Shown here piece by piece: positions 8,687 to 16,786 of a stretch of 46,019 nucleotides of DNA. The notes below the pieces were generated by a model. That model had not been told where the DNA came from. It saw only the letters and a program-made list of their open reading frames with translations, and did no database searches. This stretch comes from Verrucomicrobiales bacterium. GTDB lineage: Bacteria > Verrucomicrobiota > Verrucomicrobiia > Verrucomicrobiales > V1-33. The stretch spans positions 1 through 46,019 of the forward strand of contig JAQGPJ010000011.1 in the NCBI GenBank assembly GCA_028293125.1. Reading direction: 5' to 3'. The position numbers and the translations under genes are program-made. Numbering within the stretch: the stretch's first letter is position 1; each line of letters opens with the position of its first letter.

Positions 8687-10054
8687 TTACTGGCCGCTGG
8701 GAAAAGTATCCAGACCGTCCCTTCCCTCCAGGGCCGCGTTGCCGTTAAGCGGTCGAAGCGCCCGTGTGTGGTCGATATGCACGAGGAGATCGAACTGCCG
8801 GGCCGGCACGGTGTGGAAGTAGTGGCTCCAGCGCTCAGTCTCCGGGCGGTAGACAACCCCGATGGCTCTGCCGGTGTATTCCCGGTTCAGGATTTCCGTG
8901 GCCTCGTTTTTCCGCCGCAGATCCAGCCAAAAAGCCGGCAGTCCCACGGTGTGGAGCAGAGCTTCGACACTGCCGGGCTGCGCTGGAAGCACCCGACGGT
9001 GTTCCGCTGGGTCATTCCAGTCACGTGCCGCTGTGACACTGCCGGAGAAAGTGGTCATTCCTATCAGACAGGCCCTGCCGCCAAAACGGCTGCGCACCAG
9101 CTGGCCCACATTGAGGTCCCCCTGCTGCCCCATCTCGGTGGCTCTGGCATCCCCCACATGGGAGTTGTGGGCCCAGACGACGGCTTTCCCTCCCGTCCTC
9201 CGCTCCCTCTCCAGCAGCTGCCCGAGAATCTCGAACATGTGGCTGTCGCGCAGATTCCAGGAATTCCTGTGGCTTTGATAGAGGGAGCGGTAATAACCCT
9301 CCGCGTTTTTGATCAGCCGGGCATTCTGCTCTGTGGAGAAAAACTCCTCCCCGGCGGCCGCGCCGTCCTTGGTGATAAGGTCCTGCCGCTGTGCCAGCAG
9401 GTCCATCAGCTGGGTCGTCACCGCCTCTTCGCAGGATTCCTTTTCATCCAGGACCACGGCTCTGCCATAGTCCCGGGGATCCTGCCCGAACTGTCCGAAG
9501 CACTTGTAACGCTCCCGCGCCCCACGGGCGGCGTTGGCGTCGGTTTTATCCAGATAGTCCAGCACGGCTCCGATGGAGCTGTGCAGGCTGTAAAGGTCGA
9601 GCCCGAAAAACCCCGCCCCGGGCTCTCCGGCCAGTGCCGCCTTCCGGTTGTGCGTTTTGAGCCATTCCAGAAATTCCGCCACCACCGAATTCCGCCACAT
9701 CCACTGCGGAAAACGATGGAAACCCGACAAAGCCTCCTCCGGGCTGCTGTCACCGCTTTGCCCCGCGGCATAGCGGTGGGCCCGGAAAGCGTCCGGCCAG
9801 TCGGCCTCGACCGCCACGATGCTGAAGCCTTTTCTCCCGATCAGCATCCGGGTCAAAGCGGCCCGGAGGGCGTAAAACTCATGGGTGCCGTGGGTGGCCT
9901 CACCGATCAGGACCAAGCGGGCGTCCCCCACCGCGCTGCAGAGCTCCTCCAAGCCGGCGTCCGTCTCCGGATTCAGCAGTCGGGCCTCCTGGCGGATCAC
10001 TTTCCATGCCTCCGTGCAGGGAGGACCGGCGGGCAGGTCATCATGGGGAATCAT
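8687..10054 (-). CDS. Erythromycin esterase-like protein (EreA/ChaN-like fold)
   Basis: A 455-residue cytoplasmic protein of the erythromycin esterase family. The conserved GEATHGTHEFY (residues 51-61) carries the histidine and glutamate pair used for catalysis, and VEADWP follows a short way on. DRFVG-like active-site glutamates are replaced by family-typical segments such as WAHNSHVGDARA. Chromosomal members rarely confer macrolide resistance and their real substrate is unknown. The start codon overlaps the stop of the upstream phosphoribosyltransferase by four bases, so translation is probably coupled. In many bacteria these two families are adjacent or fused, which supports a shared, undefined function. 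Confidence 0.9.
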   Translation of the reverse strand: MIPHDDLPAGPPCTEAWKVIRQEARLLNPETDAGLEELCSAVGDARLVLIGEATHGTHEFYALRAALTRMLIGRKGFSIVAVEADWPDAFRAHRYAAGQSGDSSPEEALSGFHRFPQWMWRNSVVAEFLEWLKTHNRKAALAGEPGAGFFGLDLYSLHSSIGAVLDYLDKTDANAARGARERYKCFGQFGQDPRDYGRAVVLDEKESCEEAVTTQLMDLLAQRQDLITKDGAAAGEEFFSTEQNARLIKNAEGYYRSLYQSHRNSWNLRDSHMFEILGQLLERERRTGGKAVVWAHNSHVGDARATEMGQQGDLNVGQLVRSRFGGRACLIGMTTFSGSVTAARDWNDPAEHRRVLPAQPGSVEALLHTVGLPAFWLDLRRKNEATEILNREYTGRAIGVVYRPETERWSHYFHTVPARQFDLLVHIDHTRALRPLNGNAALEGRDGLDTFPSGQ

Positions 10055-10764
10055 GGCTTTGATGGCCTCTGTGCCGGAGATGGGGAATTTGCAGAAGCCA
10101 GTTCCTGCCTCACCTCCTCATCGGACACTTCGTCAAAATTCCGGTAAAAGCCCCCCACTCCGTGAAAGTCCTCCGGGATTCTGGCGCAGACCACCTGGTC
10201 CGCCATGGGCTTCAAGGACTGGCAGGCCTCCACGGTGCCCACCGGCGCCGCCGCGACAAGCCGGGCCACTTTGGCGCTTTGCCGGATGGATAGGAGGGCC
10301 GCGCGCATGGTGGCTCCCGTGGCCAGGCCGTCATCGACGGCAATGACAACCCGCCCCCGGAGATCCGGCCGGGGCCTGCCGCCCCGGTAGGCCTTTTCAC
10401 GCCGCTCCAGCTCCTGTCCCTCACGCTCCGCCGCCCGGTCCAGCGCTCCCTTCGGGTCCTGCATATGGCGCAGCACGTCCTCATTCCGCACCCTCACGCC
10501 ACCGGAGGCGATGGCCCCCATGGCCAACTCCTCATGGCCCGGAACTCCCAGCTTTCTGACCGTGTGGATATCCAGGACGCCTCCCAGGCGCCGGGCCACC
10601 GCTGCCGCCACGGGCACCCCGCCCCGCGGCAGGCCGAGCACCAACAGGCCAGGTGTGCCCCGGTATTCCAGCAGGCATTCCGCCAAGGCTTCCCCGGCGG
10701 CATGACGGTCGCCATACAAGGGGGGCGGGTCAGGGGGGGCTGAAGAAGAGGCTGAGGGTTTCAT
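10051..10764 (-). CDS. Phosphoribosyltransferase-family protein
   Basis: A 237-residue type I phosphoribosyltransferase-like protein. The PRPP-binding loop is VDDGLATGAT (residues 143-152), and an N-terminal LGLPRGGVPVA segment marks the branch often found next to, or fused with, erythromycin esterases and dienelactone hydrolases. The first 15 residues and the last 15 are low-complexity. It is the first gene of the operon leading to the esterase-like protein (four-base overlap) and ligD. The base or nucleotide substrate cannot be predicted, and a regulatory or signalling role is as likely as nucleotide salvage. Confidence 0.88.
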   Translation of the reverse strand: MKPSASSSAPPDPPPLYGDRHAAGEALAECLLEYRGTPGLLVLGLPRGGVPVAAAVARRLGGVLDIHTVRKLGVPGHEELAMGAIASGGVRVRNEDVLRHMQDPKGALDRAAEREGQELERREKAYRGGRPRPDLRGRVVIAVDDGLATGATMRAALLSIRQSAKVARLVAAAPVGTVEACQSLKPMADQVVCARIPEDFHGVGGFYRNFDEVSDEEVRQELASANSPSPAQRPSKP

Positions 10765-11088
10765 GGCTCTGCCGGCATCCGGCCGCTTCGGCCCGGCAGG
10801 ATTCCCGGTCCCGGTTTATATGATTTAACGCGGCCGGGCCATAGCAGGGACGGATCTTTTTGCATTCAAAGACTACTCATATCCTGACTTCATTACCTTT
10901 GGATAAAGGCAGCCGCCCCCATGATCCGAAATTCATCAATTTTCCCAGATCAAGCGTTCCCTTCCCTGCACGCCCTCCGTTATCCATTTCAAAAGCCCGG
11001 CAACCCGCCTGCCGTTCTGGCCAAGCCGAAGCCGGGCACCGGCCGGCAGTCATCCGGAATGCAGCAACACTCCAACCTTTAAAATCCC
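10765..11088. other. Divergent intergenic region
   Basis: About 320 bases between the minus-strand phosphoribosyltransferase operon and the plus-strand Lys-rich gene. It should hold promoters for both. No gene, repeat or confident operator was seen. Confidence 0.45.
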
Positions 11089-11397
11089 ATGCCCTGCGGA
11101 GACAAATCCAAATACACCGACAAGCAGAAGCGCCAGGCCGAGCACATCGAGGAAGGCTACGAGGCCCGTGGCGCCTCCCCCGGGGAGGCCGAGGGCCGCG
11201 CCTGGGCGACCGTCAACAAAATATCCGGCGGTGGAAAGCAAAGCGGCTCCGGCCGCGGGAAGTCTGAGAACAAGGCCCCTTCCAAAAAAGGCGGAAAACT
11301 GGGCGGCAGGGCAGCAGCCAAACGAACCCCCGCCGAGCGCTCCGCCTCCGCGAAAAAAGCAGCTGAAACACGGAAGCGGAACGCGGCAAAGGCCTGA
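11089..11397 (+). CDS. Small Lys/Ala/Gly-rich 'plasmid stabilization protein'-like protein
   Basis: A 102-residue very basic protein. The first 50 residues (SKYTDKQKRQAEHIEEGYEARG, then EAEGRAWATVNKISGGGK) match a widespread short family that databases label 'plasmid stabilization protein' without experimental support. The remainder is a Lys/Ala-rich tail resembling histone H1-like DNA-binding proteins. It probably binds nucleic acid. In other genomes the family often sits near ligD, phosphoribosyltransferase and stress genes, as here. There is no sign of an actual plasmid. Confidence 0.82.
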   Translation: MPCGDKSKYTDKQKRQAEHIEEGYEARGASPGEAEGRAWATVNKISGGGKQSGSGRGKSENKAPSKKGGKLGGRAAAKRTPAERSASAKKAAETRKRNAAKA

Positions 11398-11576
11398 ATC
11401 CGGTTTAACGGACAGGAGGAAAAAGGGGCGGGTGCCGGACCGCAAGGACTGCGGTCCAAGTCTATCCCTGCCGTTCCTGAAACCCGCCTCAGAGGCTGTC
11501 CACACCCTCCATCACCCATTTACCGGCTGCCAGGCCGCACAGCCGGCTACAGGGAAATTCCCCTCCTTCCAAAATC

Positions 11577-12107
11577 CTACTCCTCCTTTTTCTCCTCCAC
11601 TGCTGTAATGGTGACGGAATAGGTCCGGTCCCCCGACTTCAGCAGGGTCTGCTCTTTGCCTGGGGTGACGTGGATAGCCCCCGTGGCGGTTTCATCCAAG
11701 TACTGCACCTGCTGCGCATTCCTGGCGTCCCCTTCGGCAGGAAGGGGAAAGCGTGCTCCAATGGAATACCCCAGCGTCAGTCCGCCGCCCTCCGGCTCGC
11801 TCAGAGCGCCGCTCAAAGTCACCAGCACCCGGCTGCCTTGCCCGGTGGAGGTGTTGAGACTGATGTTGGGCGAGGCCGTGAGCAGGGAGCATTCCGCCGT
11901 ATTCTCCCCCTGCTTCACGGTGATGGCGATCCGGTAGTTGCGCTGCAGCAGTTCCGGAGCCTGCTGATTTGAACTGTTGCCCAGCAGCACCCGGCGCGGG
12001 GCGCTGCCGGGAGCACTGGGAATGGCCGGTCCCTGAGCAGGAACCTGCGTGGGGCAGATGGCGGCAAGAAGGGCAAACGTGAGACAGCTGGCAGCGGCAT
12101 GCTTCAT
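11577..12107 (-). CDS. Secreted hypothetical protein
   Basis: A 176-residue protein with a clear signal peptide (MKHAAASCLTFALLAAICPTQVPAQG; cleavage likely after AQA-like VPAQ). The mature part looks all-beta: YRIAITVKQGE, RVLVTLSGALSEPEGGG, LTLGYSIGARFPL, GAIHVTPGKEQTLLKSGDRTYSVTITAVE. The last segment recalls the closing strands of secretin-type or pilus-assembly proteins that end in 'PG...L...GD..Y.V.I', but the match is too weak to name a family. It stands alone between the Lys-rich gene and a possible membrane gene. Confidence 0.7.
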   Translation of the reverse strand: MKHAAASCLTFALLAAICPTQVPAQGPAIPSAPGSAPRRVLLGNSSNQQAPELLQRNYRIAITVKQGENTAECSLLTASPNISLNTSTGQGSRVLVTLSGALSEPEGGGLTLGYSIGARFPLPAEGDARNAQQVQYLDETATGAIHVTPGKEQTLLKSGDRTYSVTITAVEEKKEE

Positions 12108-12300
12108 GGCTGGCTCCGACAGTCCGGCGGGGTGGTTTATTCAATCGGCGGGCAGGATTTTATAATTCAAGGACTTTTTCCACAAAACCGTAAGGCTCTT
12201 TACTTGGCCGCCCATTCCTGACAAATTGGCGGCTGAAATGATTCCCGAAGCCAAATCAGGCTTTCCCACCGCACGGATTTTACTCAGCCTGTAGCTGGCT

Positions 12301-12630
12301 GTGGCGGGGGTTCTGGCGGTCCGGGCTTTCGATATTATCCCGCCAACCAGAATCCGGATTGAAAATACAGTTTCGGGAGGATTCGATGCCCTTCCCACCC
12401 TCACCAAAAATCTCCTGCACTGGGAACAGGCTCTGCGGTTTCTTGTGGCCGGTTTTGCCATTGCCGCGGTTGCCGCGGTATGGCTGACGCGGGGGCTTGT
12501 GTGGATTTTGACGCTTTCCCTGGTCTGCGCCGTCCTTCTACTGCTGGTGCCTCCGGCCATCCGGTTCATTCTGGATCAGGCTTTCATTTTTTCGGGAAGC
12601 CTGAAGTATCAGCAGGGCATGCCCCCCTGA
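12301..12630 (+). CDS. Possible small two-helix membrane protein
   Basis: A reading frame of about 109 residues beginning at a GTG; a stop at 12292 rules out a longer start and no ATG is in frame. Residues about 43-61 ([19 protein letters not shown]) and 65-85 ([19 protein letters not shown]) make two strong membrane helices, followed by a polar tail ending LKYQQGMPP. That hydrophobic pattern is unlikely by chance and favours a real gene over the antisense frame at 12141-12569. Function unknown. Confidence 0.45.
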   Translation: MAGVLAVRAFDIIPPTRIRIENTVSGGFDALPTLTKNLLHWEQALRFLVAGFAIAAVAAVWLTRGLVWILTLSLVCAVLLLLVPPAIRFILDQAFIFSGSLKYQQGMPP

Positions 12631-12728
12631 ATGATGGAAGCACTTGGAAAAAAGCACTTGCATGCCCCGCCGACCCGATTACCAGTCCTGCCCAAAATTT
12701 TTTCCGCACCTTTTTTCAACCAAGACTT

Positions 12729-12998
12729 ATGGCTAAAACCTGCTGGCTCGAGCGTCAAAAGCGCAAATCCGAAACCGTCAAAAAGTATGCCGCCCTGCGT
12801 GCGCAGCTCAAGAAGGAGAAGGATTACGTGGGCCTGACCATGCTTCCCCGGGACGCCTCCCCCGTGCGCCTGACCAACCGCTGCCTGCTCACCGGACGCC
12901 GCCGCGGCTTCATCTCCCGTTTCAAGCTCTCCCGTATCGCGTTCCGCGAACTGGCCTCCGGCGGTCTGATCCCCGGGGTGACCAAGTCGAGTTGGTGA
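12729..12998 (+). CDS. rpsN: 30S ribosomal protein S14
   Basis: An 89-residue S14 of the zinc-independent type: it lacks the paired CxxC knuckles of the short form and keeps the conserved [40 protein letters not shown] end. S14 binds the head of the small subunit near the A and P sites. [13 protein letters not shown] at 12729 is the family start; the frame is open further upstream but has no homology there. The gene is away from the usual spc ribosomal operon, as is common for this form. A hairpin terminator follows. Confidence 0.97.
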   Translation: MAKTCWLERQKRKSETVKKYAALRAQLKKEKDYVGLTMLPRDASPVRLTNRCLLTGRRRGFISRFKLSRIAFRELASGGLIPGVTKSSW

Positions 12999-13047
12999 TT
13001 TTCACCCGCCGCCGCCTCTTTGGCCTATCGACAGCTTCCCTTTTTTC

Positions 13048-13083
13048 AGGGCTGGAATGCACGTAAAGTGTTCCAGCCCTTTC
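13048..13083 (+). terminator. Hairpin terminator after rpsN
   Basis: A perfect 10-bp stem, AGGGCTGGAA (13048-13057) with TTCCAGCCCT (13071-13080), loop of 13 bases, followed by a short T run. It lies about 50 bases after the rpsN stop. Confidence 0.65.
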
Positions 13084-13226
13084 GCTTTGGTAAAAATGAC
13101 CTGCACTCCGGCCCGGATTGCGCTTCCTTGTATCCCGAAAGCCTTTGCCGGCGTTAACCGTTTCGTTTCACGGTCCCCGCACACAGCGCCGGCAGCCCTG
13201 TACTGACCCTTCTCCAGCCCCGTCCC

Positions 13227-13478
13227 GTGCCCATCTACGAATACATCGCCGCCGATCCCGAGCATTCCTGCCGCGTCTGCTCCAAGGGGTTCGAACTGAT
13301 GCGTCCGATCGAACGGCCGCCACTGGAGGTTTGCTACCTCTGCAAAAATCCGGTCCGCAAGGTGATCTCCCAGGTGAACACTCCCAAACTCACCAAACCT
13401 CTCTCCGTTTCCGATGCCAAATCCGCGGGCTTCACCGTGATGAAGCGCCGGGACAAGGGGGTGTACGAAAAACTCTGA
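13227..13478 (+). CDS. FmdB-family zinc ribbon protein
   Basis: An 83-residue protein starting MPIYEYIAAD, the hallmark of FmdB/CxxC_CXXC_SSSS proteins. Two cysteine pairs, CRVC (about 15-18) and CYLC (about 36-39), would bind one zinc. The segment GFELMRPIERPPLEVCYLCKNPVRKVIS matches the family body. The start codon is GTG. FmdB was named as a putative regulator of formamidase genes, but the general role of the family is unclear. The extra tail, SVSDAKSAGFTVMKRRDKGVYEKL, is commonly seen in PVC members. Confidence 0.88.
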   Translation: MPIYEYIAADPEHSCRVCSKGFELMRPIERPPLEVCYLCKNPVRKVISQVNTPKLTKPLSVSDAKSAGFTVMKRRDKGVYEKL

Positions 13479-13497
13479 CCCTGCGCTTTCCCTGATC

Positions 13498-13523
13498 CGC
13501 TCCCAGCGCCTTTCCTGGGAGCG
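13498..13523. promoter_or_regulatory. Perfect 9-bp hairpin just before the CNNM/CBS gene
   Basis: CGCTCCCAG (13498-13506) pairs with CTGGGAGCG (13515-13523); the pairing extends outward through GATC with one bulge. There is no T tract. It ends 9 bases before the downstream start codon, so it could end transcription of the fmdB-like gene or mask the ribosome-binding site. Confidence 0.45.
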
Positions 13524-13532
13524 ATCCCCCGA

Positions 13533-14966
13533 ATGAACGTTCTGCCCACCGCCCCCGCCGCTTTCCTTGCGGAAGCTCTTCCCTCTGTGCCCAGTGGAAC
13601 GGAGATCGCATGGCAACTGCTGCTGGTATTTGTGCTGGTCCTGCTGAAAGGGGTTTTTGTGGCGGCGGAGTTCTCGCTGGTCAAGGTCCGCGCCAGCCAG
13701 ATCGATGAACTGATCGAGGAGGGCAAAGCCTCCCGCGCCGCGCTGAGGGCCAAGCACATGGTCAGCCGGCTTGACAACTATGTCGGGGCCACCCAGTTCG
13801 GCATCACGCTGACCAGCATTGCCCTGAGCATGTTCGGCGAGCGCTACATCGTCGCCTGGCTGCAGCCGAAGCTCGACGCCATGCTGCCGCTGCCGGTGGG
13901 CGTCACCCATGTGATCGCCTTCATCCTGGTGCTGGTGGTGCTGACGTTCGTGGACGTGGTCTTCGGCGAGCTGATGCCGAAATCGGTGGCCATCCGCCGG
14001 TCCCTGGCGACCGCGTTGCGGTTAAGCACCCCCCTGAGCGGGTTCGAGTTCCTCTTCCGCTGGGCCATCCACCTGCTGAACGGCAGCGCCAACTGGCTCA
14101 TGAAGACCCTCTTCCGCATTGATGCCAAAGTCGACAGTCACGAGAATATCCACAGCGCTGAGGAACTGCAGATCCTGGTCACGGAATCCCAGCGCTCCAA
14201 GCAGGTCACGGCCACGGAGCGGGATATCTCCATCAACGCCCTGGAACTCAGCGAGCTGGTGGCGCACGACATCATGACTCCCCGCACGGAGATCATCGCC
14301 ATCGACCCCAAGGAGGACTTCCAGACCAACCTGAAGATGGCACTCGAGTCCAAACACACGCGTTTCCCCCTGCGGGAGCGGAATCTGGACCACTGCCTGG
14401 GCGTGGTGCACATCAAGGACTTCTTCCGCATCATCAACGATCCCAAACCCGACCTGACCAAAATCCGTCGGGAAATCATCATCGTGCCGGAGTCCCAGGC
14501 GCTGGATGAGCTGCTGAAAACCTTCCTCGCCAAACAGGCTCACATGGCCTTGGTGGTGGACGAGTTTGGGGCGACCGTGGGCATGGTCACACTGGAGGAC
14601 GTGCTGGAGCAGTTGGTGGGGGAAATACAGGACGAGTTCGACGCACCGCTGACTGGAAACGGCTTCGAGCGTGTAAGCGTGGACGAGTTTTACGTGGATG
14701 GGAAAATGCCGCTCTACGAGCTGGGCGAGGACACGGACCTGAGGCTGGAAAGCGAGGAGGTCTCCACCATCGGCGGTTACATCACCTCCCATGTGGGCCG
14801 GCTTCCCGAGCAGGGCGAAACCACAGAGATTGAGGACTACGCGGTTACTGTGACGGAAATGGATGGAAGACGGATCCTGAAACTGCACTTCAAACGGCGC
14901 GGTGCTCCGGAAAGCGCTACCGCCGCGGCCGCGGAGCCTGTTCCACGTCAGACTGCGGAGGCCTGA
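13533..14966 (+). CDS. CNNM/CBS-domain transporter (HlyC/CorC family)
   Basis: A 477-residue inner-membrane protein. An N-terminal CNNM (DUF21) domain with about three to four membrane helices spans residues ~20-210 (FVLVLLKGVFVAAEFSLVKVRAS at its start). Two CBS repeats follow (~225-345, including HDIMTPRTEIIAID and GVVHIKDFF), then a CorC/HlyC C-terminal domain (~365-450, DEFYVDGKMPLYEL, IGGYITSHVGRLPEQGE). Family members are linked to Mg2+ or Co2+ movement and Mg-ATP sensing; the label 'hemolysin' is historical. The start overlaps no neighbour and is chosen at MNVLPTAP, 9 bases after the hairpin. Confidence 0.93.
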   Translation: MNVLPTAPAAFLAEALPSVPSGTEIAWQLLLVFVLVLLKGVFVAAEFSLVKVRASQIDELIEEGKASRAALRAKHMVSRLDNYVGATQFGITLTSIALSMFGERYIVAWLQPKLDAMLPLPVGVTHVIAFILVLVVLTFVDVVFGELMPKSVAIRRSLATALRLSTPLSGFEFLFRWAIHLLNGSANWLMKTLFRIDAKVDSHENIHSAEELQILVTESQRSKQVTATERDISINALELSELVAHDIMTPRTEIIAIDPKEDFQTNLKMALESKHTRFPLRERNLDHCLGVVHIKDFFRIINDPKPDLTKIRREIIIVPESQALDELLKTFLAKQAHMALVVDEFGATVGMVTLEDVLEQLVGEIQDEFDAPLTGNGFERVSVDEFYVDGKMPLYELGEDTDLRLESEEVSTIGGYITSHVGRLPEQGETTEIEDYAVTVTEMDGRRILKLHFKRRGAPESATAAAAEPVPRQTAEA

Positions 14967-15001
14967 TCTGAATTTTCCATACCGGCCCTCATCAAATCCA
15001 C

Positions 15002-15136
15002 ATGACCCGGCAGGAAAAAATTGTGATCATCGGCCTGCTGCTTGCGTTGCTTCTGGGAACGGCGGTCCGCGGATTCCGGCATCATCACCGTGTTTCGGCG
15101 CATCCATCCTTGAAGTCCCACGTCCTCATCCCTTAG
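15002..15136 (+). CDS. Putative 44-residue membrane-anchored small protein
   Basis: A short reading frame, ATG at 15002 and TAG at 15134-15136. It begins MTRQEKIVIIGLLLALLLGT: a charged start, then a single strong membrane helix, then a His/Arg-rich cytoplasmic or periplasmic tail. The start resembles the membrane anchor found before helix-hairpin-helix domains in short ComEA-like proteins of Verrucomicrobia, but the HhH part is absent, so it may be a remnant. It lies 35 bases after the CNNM/CBS stop, 26 bases before the next gene and in the same direction. Confidence 0.45.
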   Translation: MTRQEKIVIIGLLLALLLGTAVRGFRHHHRVSAHPSLKSHVLIP

Positions 15137-15162
15137 AATCCTACTGAGCTTAATTTCAATCC

Positions 15163-15585
15163 ATGAGTAAAATTCCCTTCGAGCAAGCGGTTCACGACGC
15201 TGTGCAGGCGGACAACCGCTACGCGGCGGATGCCTACCAGTTTCTGCGGGACGCCCTCGACCACACCATCAAATCCCTTCAGAAAAGCAATCCCTCCGCC
15301 GTGAGCCATGTCTCCGGCCCGGAGCTCTGCCTGGGACTGCGCGGTTATGCGATCCAGCAGTTCGGTCCCATGGTGCCCACGGTTTTTGAGTCCTGGGGTC
15401 TGCGGAACACACGGGATATCGGGGAAATGGTCTTCAATCTCATCAACACCGGGGCCTTCAGCCGCAGTGATTCGGATCAGGTGGAGGATTTTGAGAACAT
15501 CTACACTTTCAGCGAGGCTTTCGAGAAGCCCTGGCTGCCGGTGCGGGGTCTGAAACCATCACCCTCCCCGTCCCGTCCGGCCTGA
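15163..15585 (+). CDS. Minf_1886 family protein (Planctomycete/Verrucomicrobia-specific)
   Basis: A 140-residue cytoplasmic protein. The segments RYAADAYQFLRDALDHTIK, VSGPELCLGLRGYAIQQFGPMVPTVFESWGLRNTRDIGEMVFNLI and FSRSDSDQVEDFENIYTFSEAF follow the conserved pattern of the Minf_1886 family, a short uncharacterised family restricted largely to Planctomycetes and Verrucomicrobia. This makes it one of the best lineage markers in the window. No catalytic motif can be seen. It shares a stop/start neighbourhood with the L,D-transpeptidase frame downstream, but that gene's true start lies 137 bases on. Confidence 0.85.
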   Translation: MSKIPFEQAVHDAVQADNRYAADAYQFLRDALDHTIKSLQKSNPSAVSHVSGPELCLGLRGYAIQQFGPMVPTVFESWGLRNTRDIGEMVFNLINTGAFSRSDSDQVEDFENIYTFSEAFEKPWLPVRGLKPSPSPSRPA

Positions 15586-15722
15586 TGCCCCTCCGCAATG
15601 GGCCGCTTTCCCCGCCCGCCGGCACAGGTGCGGGCGGACCGTGCCGGTCCAGCCTCCAATTTCCGTTTTCCGGTCCGGCCTGCTTTCCGGTCCGTCTTTT
15701 CTTCCGTTCCGTTTTCTCCATC

Positions 15723-16685
15723 ATGCGCCTCCTGCCCTTCCTTCTGGTCCCGCTTCTTTTCGCCTCCTGCCGCACCGCTCCCAAACCGGATGAGGGCGGC
15801 CCCGCCGGTCCAGTCACCATCACCGGGATCCGCGATGGCGCGGGCGGCATGGTGCCCGCCGGCGACGTGGCCGCCGTCGAGACCTTTTTCAAGACCCATA
15901 AAACCAGCTCCATGGTGCCCAGCGCCGGCAACACCCCAGTCATCACAGCGGGCAATTCCTGGTTTGTGGTCGATCTCGATTCCCAGCGGGTCTATTTTTA
16001 CACGGATAAAAAATTGGTGGCTGCCTCGAAAATCGCCAGCGGCCGGAAATACTACCGCACGGAGACCGGGAATTACACCTTGGGCCAGAAGGATCTGAAC
16101 CACCGCTCCACCAGCTACGGCAATTTTGTCAGCCGGGGCGGCGGCACGGTCATGGGGGATGTGCAGAACGGCTTTGACCCCACTCCTGCGGGAGCCCGCT
16201 TCGAGGGAGCCCTGATGAAATACTTCATGCGCTTTCACCACAAGGGCCAGTCGACGGCGATGGGCTTCCACCGCGGGGCCCTGCCCGGCTATCCCGCCAG
16301 CCATGGCTGCGTGCGCATGCCGGATCTGGCGGCCTCCTGGTTTTTCAGCAAAGTGCCGCTCGGCACTCCCATCTACGTGCGGGGCAAGGTCAATGGCATC
16401 CCCATTGGGACCAGCCAGAACCGCCCGAAACGCACCCCCCGCGTCCACTCCAGCCTGAAGTCCCGGCCCGCCGCTGAAAAGCCCGCTGTGCCGCCCGCTC
16501 CGGAATCCGATATCAAAACGCCGGAACCGGCAGCCCCGGCCCCGGCCCCGGCCCCGGCCCCGGCCCCTGCTCCTGCTCCTGCCGAGGCGGAGGCGGAGCC
16601 CGTGGAGGCCAAACCGGCTCAGGAGGCCCCCGCTCCCGCCCCGGCGGCGATTCCGGTGGAGCCGGCGACGCCCTCCGGCGAATAA
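15723..16685 (+). CDS. Lipoprotein L,D-transpeptidase (YkuD) with Pro-Ala tail
   Basis: A 320-residue protein. The ATG at 15723 gives MRLLPFLLVPLLFASC, a lipoprotein signal with the lipobox cysteine at 16; the upstream in-frame start at 15585 would add 46 residues before it. The YkuD domain runs from about residue 75 to 225. It has the catalytic set H183 (GFHRG) and C196 in SHGCVRM, which cross-links peptidoglycan or attaches proteins to it. The last ~100 residues are a Pro/Ala/Glu-rich extension, partly encoded by GCCCCG hexamers, likely a flexible spacer in the periplasm. Members of this family in PVC bacteria bear on the question of their cell wall. Confidence 0.92.
   Translation: MRLLPFLLVPLLFASCRTAPKPDEGGPAGPVTITGIRDGAGGMVPAGDVAAVETFFKTHKTSSMVPSAGNTPVITAGNSWFVVDLDSQRVYFYTDKKLVAASKIASGRKYYRTETGNYTLGQKDLNHRSTSYGNFVSRGGGTVMGDVQNGFDPTPAGARFEGALMKYFMRFHHKGQSTAMGFHRGALPGYPASHGCVRMPDLAASWFFSKVPLGTPIYVRGKVNGIPIGTSQNRPKRTPRVHSSLKSRPAAEKPAVPPAPESDIKTPEPAAPAPAPAPAPAPAPAPAEAEAEPVEAKPAQEAPAPAPAAIPVEPATPSGE
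16533..16580 (+). repeat. Hexanucleotide repeat encoding Pro-Ala in the L,D-transpeptidase
   Basis: Eight consecutive 6-base units: five GCCCCG, one GCCCCT and two GCTCCT. Because the unit is two codons, length changes would keep the frame and only lengthen or shorten the spacer. Confidence 0.85.
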
Positions 16686-16786
16686 CGGAAAGCAATTCCT
16701 GTCCCATGGAGGGGCCGGGACGCGTTTTCCGGAAAGCCAAGGGGATGCGCCCCCGTTCTCCGTCACCACAATCCCCGCTTTTTTGG

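Noticed and set aside
7460-10147. An 895-residue plus-strand reading frame
   Set aside because: It lies antisense to ligD and the esterase-like gene, which both have clear homology. It has no recognisable domain, and long stop-free frames are common opposite GC-rich genes.
11089-11397. Plasmid origin of this region, suggested by the 'plasmid stabilization' name
   Set aside because: The name is an unproven database label. The surroundings (rpsN, tRNA, core metabolism genes) are chromosomal.
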